A DNA stretch of 64,000 nucleotides from Polaribacter gangjinensis (GTDB lineage Bacteria > Bacteroidota > Bacteroidia > Flavobacteriales > Flavobacteriaceae). Below are positions 61,601 to 64,000 of the stretch, piece after piece. Both the position numbers and the translations under genes were made by a program. Below the pieces are notes generated by a model that saw nothing but the letters and a program-made list of their open reading frames with translations, was not told where the DNA came from and did not search any database. How positions within the stretch are numbered: position 1 is the first letter of the stretch; each line of letters starts with the position of its first letter. The stretch spans positions 1,133,501-1,197,500 of the forward strand of contig NZ_CP150662.1 in NCBI RefSeq assembly GCF_038024125.1, written 5' to 3'.

Positions 61601-64000
61601 ATGAATACAAATTCGTTTCAACTAAGACATATTGGTCCCAGTAAAAAGGAACAAGAAATCATGTTATCAGCTATTAAAGTTGATAGTTTAGAGCAGCTAA
61701 TCAATGAAACTGTTCCAGATAATATTCGTTTAAAAAATGATTTAGATTTAGATCCTGCCATGAGCGAGTATGAATATTTAGCTCATATCAAAGAACTTTC
61801 TGAAAAAAACAAAGTTTTTAAAAGTTACATTGGTTTAGGCTATCATGAAGCAATTGTGCCAAGTGTTATTCAAAGAAATATATTAGAAAACCCAGGATGG
61901 TATACTGCTTATACGCCTTATCAAGCAGAAATTGCACAAGGAAGATTGGAAGCTTTGTTGAATTATCAAACTATGATTTGTGATTTGACAGGTATGGAAT
62001 TGGCAAATGCTTCTTTGTTAGATGAAGGAACTGCAGCTGCTGAAGCAATGGCTTTGTTGTTTGATGTAAGAGAACGTGATAAAAAGAAAATTGAAGCATC
62101 AAAATTCTTTGTTTCTGAAGAAATTTTACCACAAACGTTGTCTGTTTTATTAACACGTTCAGCACCAATTGGCATTGAATTAGTAGTTGGAAATCATGAA
62201 AATTTTGATTTTTCTGATGATTTTTTTGGAGCTATTTTACAATATCCAGGAAAACATGGTCAAATTTTTGACTACACAGATTTTGTAGCAAAAGCAAATG
62301 CTAATAACATTAAAGTAGCAGTTGCTGCTGATATTTTATCGTTGGTAAAATTAAAAGCTCCTGCAGAATTTGGAGTTGATGTTGTTGTTGGAACTTCGCA
62401 AAGATTCGGAATTCCATTAGGTTATGGAGGACCACATGCAGCATTTTTTGCTACCAAAGAAGCTTATAAAAGAAGTATTCCAGGAAGAATTATTGGAGTT
62501 ACAAAAGATAGAGATGGAAATCGTGCGTTGAGAATGGCATTGCAAACGCGTGAGCAACACATTAAACGCGAAAAAGCAACTTCAAATATTTGTACAGCGC
62601 AAGTTTTATTGGCTGTAATGGCTGGAATGTATGCTGTTTTTCATGGAAAAGAAGGCATTCAATACATTGCTGATGCTGTTCATAATAAAACAAAATTACT
62701 TGCTGATTATTTAGAAAAATCAGGATTTAAACAATTAAACACTTCTTATTTTGATACTTTATTAGTAGAAATTGATTGTTTAAAAATAAGACCAATTGCA
62801 GAATCGCATAAAGTAAACTTCAATTACATTAATGAAAATTTACTGTCAATTTCTATTAATGAAGCAACTACTCAACAAGATTTAATGACCTTGTTTACCA
62901 TCTTTGGTCAATTAAAAAAACAACCTAATACTGCTGAAGCTGAAGGAAAAGGAGATTTTCATCAAATCTTAACGCAAGAATCTTTCTCTGCAAATTTTGA
63001 AGTTATTTCAGAAAATTTAAAAAGAAACACCCCATTTTTAGAAAATGCTGTTTTCAATACGTATCATTCAGAAACAGATATGATGCGTTATATCAAAAAA
63101 TTAGAACGTAAAGATTTAGCTTTGAATCATTCTATGATTTCATTAGGATCTTGTACTATGAAATTGAATGCAGCTTCAGAAATGTTGCCTTTAAGCAATC
63201 CACAATGGGGAAATATTCATCCATTTGTGCCATTAAATCAAGCGGAAGGATATCAAATTGTGTTGAAAAAATTAGAACATCAATTAAATATCATCACAGG
63301 TTTTGCAGGAACTTCTTTGCAGCCAAATTCAGGTGCACAAGGAGAATTTGCTGGTTTGATGACCATCAGAGCTTATCACCAAGCAAACGGAAATGAACAC
63401 AGAGATATTTGTATCATTCCTGCATCTGCTCATGGAACAAATCCTGCTTCAGCTGTTATGGCTGGAATGAAAGTTGTGGTTACAAAAACCGATGAAAAAG
63501 GAAATATTGATGTAGAAGATTTGCGTGCAAAAGCTATTGAACATTCTGCAAACTTAGCAGCTTTGATGGTTACATATCCATCAACACATGGAGTTTTCGA
63601 AAGTGCTATTCAAGAAATTACGCAAATTATTCATGATCATGGAGGACAAGTGTATATGGATGGTGCTAACATGAATGCGCAAGTTGGATTGACAAATCCG
63701 GCAACAATTGGTGCAGATGTGTGTCACTTAAATCTACATAAAACGTTTGCAATTCCACATGGAGGTGGAGGTCCAGGAGTAGGTCCAATTTGTGTTGCTC
63801 CTCAATTAGTACCATTTTTACCTACAAATCCGATGATTGCAACTGGAGGAGAACAAGCCATAACAGCAATTTCTGCTGCACCTTGGGGTTCTGCTTTGGT
63901 ATGTTTAATTTCTTACGGATATATTAAAATGCTTGGATTTAGCGGAATTACTAATGCTACAAAAAATGCCATTTTAAATGCAAATTACATCAAAGTTCGT
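61601..64000 (+). CDS. gcvP: Glycine dehydrogenase (decarboxylating), P protein of the glycine cleavage system; 3' end missing
   Basis: The frame is open from ATG 61601 to the window end (800 codons; the full protein is about 950). It begins MNTNSFQLRHIGPS. The P protein decarboxylates glycine and passes the aminomethyl group to GcvH. The single-chain form has two related halves: the first contains VVGTSQRFGIPLGYGGPHAA, the second contains the PLP Lys in NLHKTFAIPHGGGGPG. No stop or frameshift was found in the part visible. Upstream serA and this gene are divergent, separated by the UbiA-like gene. Confidence 0.96.
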   Translation, partial: MNTNSFQLRHIGPSKKEQEIMLSAIKVDSLEQLINETVPDNIRLKNDLDLDPAMSEYEYLAHIKELSEKNKVFKSYIGLGYHEAIVPSVIQRNILENPGWYTAYTPYQAEIAQGRLEALLNYQTMICDLTGMELANASLLDEGTAAAEAMALLFDVRERDKKKIEASKFFVSEEILPQTLSVLLTRSAPIGIELVVGNHENFDFSDDFFGAILQYPGKHGQIFDYTDFVAKANANNIKVAVAADILSLVKLKAPAEFGVDVVVGTSQRFGIPLGYGGPHAAFFATKEAYKRSIPGRIIGVTKDRDGNRALRMALQTREQHIKREKATSNICTAQVLLAVMAGMYAVFHGKEGIQYIADAVHNKTKLLADYLEKSGFKQLNTSYFDTLLVEIDCLKIRPIAESHKVNFNYINENLLSISINEATTQQDLMTLFTIFGQLKKQPNTAEAEGKGDFHQILTQESFSANFEVISENLKRNTPFLENAVFNTYHSETDMMRYIKKLERKDLALNHSMISLGSCTMKLNAASEMLPLSNPQWGNIHPFVPLNQAEGYQIVLKKLEHQLNIITGFAGTSLQPNSGAQGEFAGLMTIRAYHQANGNEHRDICIIPASAHGTNPASAVMAGMKVVVTKTDEKGNIDVEDLRAKAIEHSANLAALMVTYPSTHGVFESAIQEITQIIHDHGGQVYMDGANMNAQVGLTNPATIGADVCHLNLHKTFAIPHGGGGPGVGPICVAPQLVPFLPTNPMIATGGEQAITAISAAPWGSALVCLISYGYIKMLGFSGITNATKNAILNANYIKVR

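Noticed and set aside
63151..63396. Possible break in gcvP suggested by an open frame in another phase
   Set aside because: The gcvP frame itself reads through this interval without stop or frameshift, including the motif LGSCTMKLNAASEM.
1..64000. CRISPR array, prophage, insertion sequence or restriction system
   Set aside because: No regularly spaced direct repeats with unique spacers, transposase, integrase, phage or restriction gene was found among the coding regions.

Overview
The window is AT-rich chromosomal DNA from a member of the Bacteroidota, almost certainly family Flavobacteriaceae and probably a marine, light-exposed species of the Polaribacter/Tenacibaculum type. The evidence is the Bacteroidota promoter signature TAnnTTTG upstream of many genes, flavobacterial gene families (Lacal_2735-type small protein, fused SerB-SerA, complete kynurenine cluster), and very A/T-biased codons. 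The genus cannot be fixed from this sequence alone. No rRNA, CRISPR array, transposase or prophage was seen.

Layout. (1) 1-4929: a fatty-acid beta-oxidation operon in the fadN-fadA-fadE order. (2) 5066-7061: an M28 lipoprotein peptidase and thioredoxin reductase. (3) 7243-19842: a photoprotection island with four different photolyase/cryptochrome genes, DUF2256 and DUF2805 partners, GTP cyclohydrolase I, glutathione peroxidase, TspO and a START-like protein. It is bounded by tRNA-Pro(TGG), followed by a degenerate copy of its 3' end, and by tRNA-Thr and tRNA-Pro(GGG). (4) 20048-28347: a signalling block with a 1650-residue multi-PAS histidine kinase, three single-domain receivers, a LytTR regulator with a degenerate receiver, and a GAF histidine kinase.

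(5) 28348-29433: a 1.1-kb region without protein genes that is not empty. It holds three tandem small-RNA-like units, each ending in a related hairpin with a C-rich loop. Each is preceded by a pair of LytTR-like 9-bp direct repeats. A fourth identical promoter module drives the next genes, two alpha/beta-hydrolase-fold proteins that lack the catalytic nucleophile. In all four modules the second repeat core (TTAT) lies exactly 66 bp before the TAnnTTTG element. I consider this the strongest candidate for an undescribed system.

(6) 31486-41005: a tight operon that looks like neutral-lipid (triacylglycerol/wax ester) metabolism: WS/DGAT, two lipases/esterases, a PlsB-HAD phosphatase-PlsC triple fusion, GpsA, a coiled-coil protein and a SARP-type activator. 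(7) 41027-44397: two promoter modules with 7-bp direct repeats at 11-bp period placed 8 bp before TACATTTG, the geometry used by SARP activators, precede phasin-like proteins, a TetR regulator and an ABC1/UbiB kinase. (8) 44444-49247: uridine kinase, a DivIC/FtsB-like protein, both methylmalonyl-CoA mutase subunits and a DUF2141 protein. (9) 49489-56691 (minus strand): kynurenine to 2-aminomuconate catabolism, with MITE-like palindromic elements fitted exactly between stop and start codons. (10) 56788-64000: NlpC/P60 lipoprotein, J-domain/KTSC protein, SerB-SerA fusion, UbiA-like membrane protein, and the 5' two-thirds or more of gcvP.

The genes together suggest a cell that stores and burns fatty acids, repairs UV damage with light, and controls some of this through LytTR- and SARP-type regulators acting on visible operator arrays.
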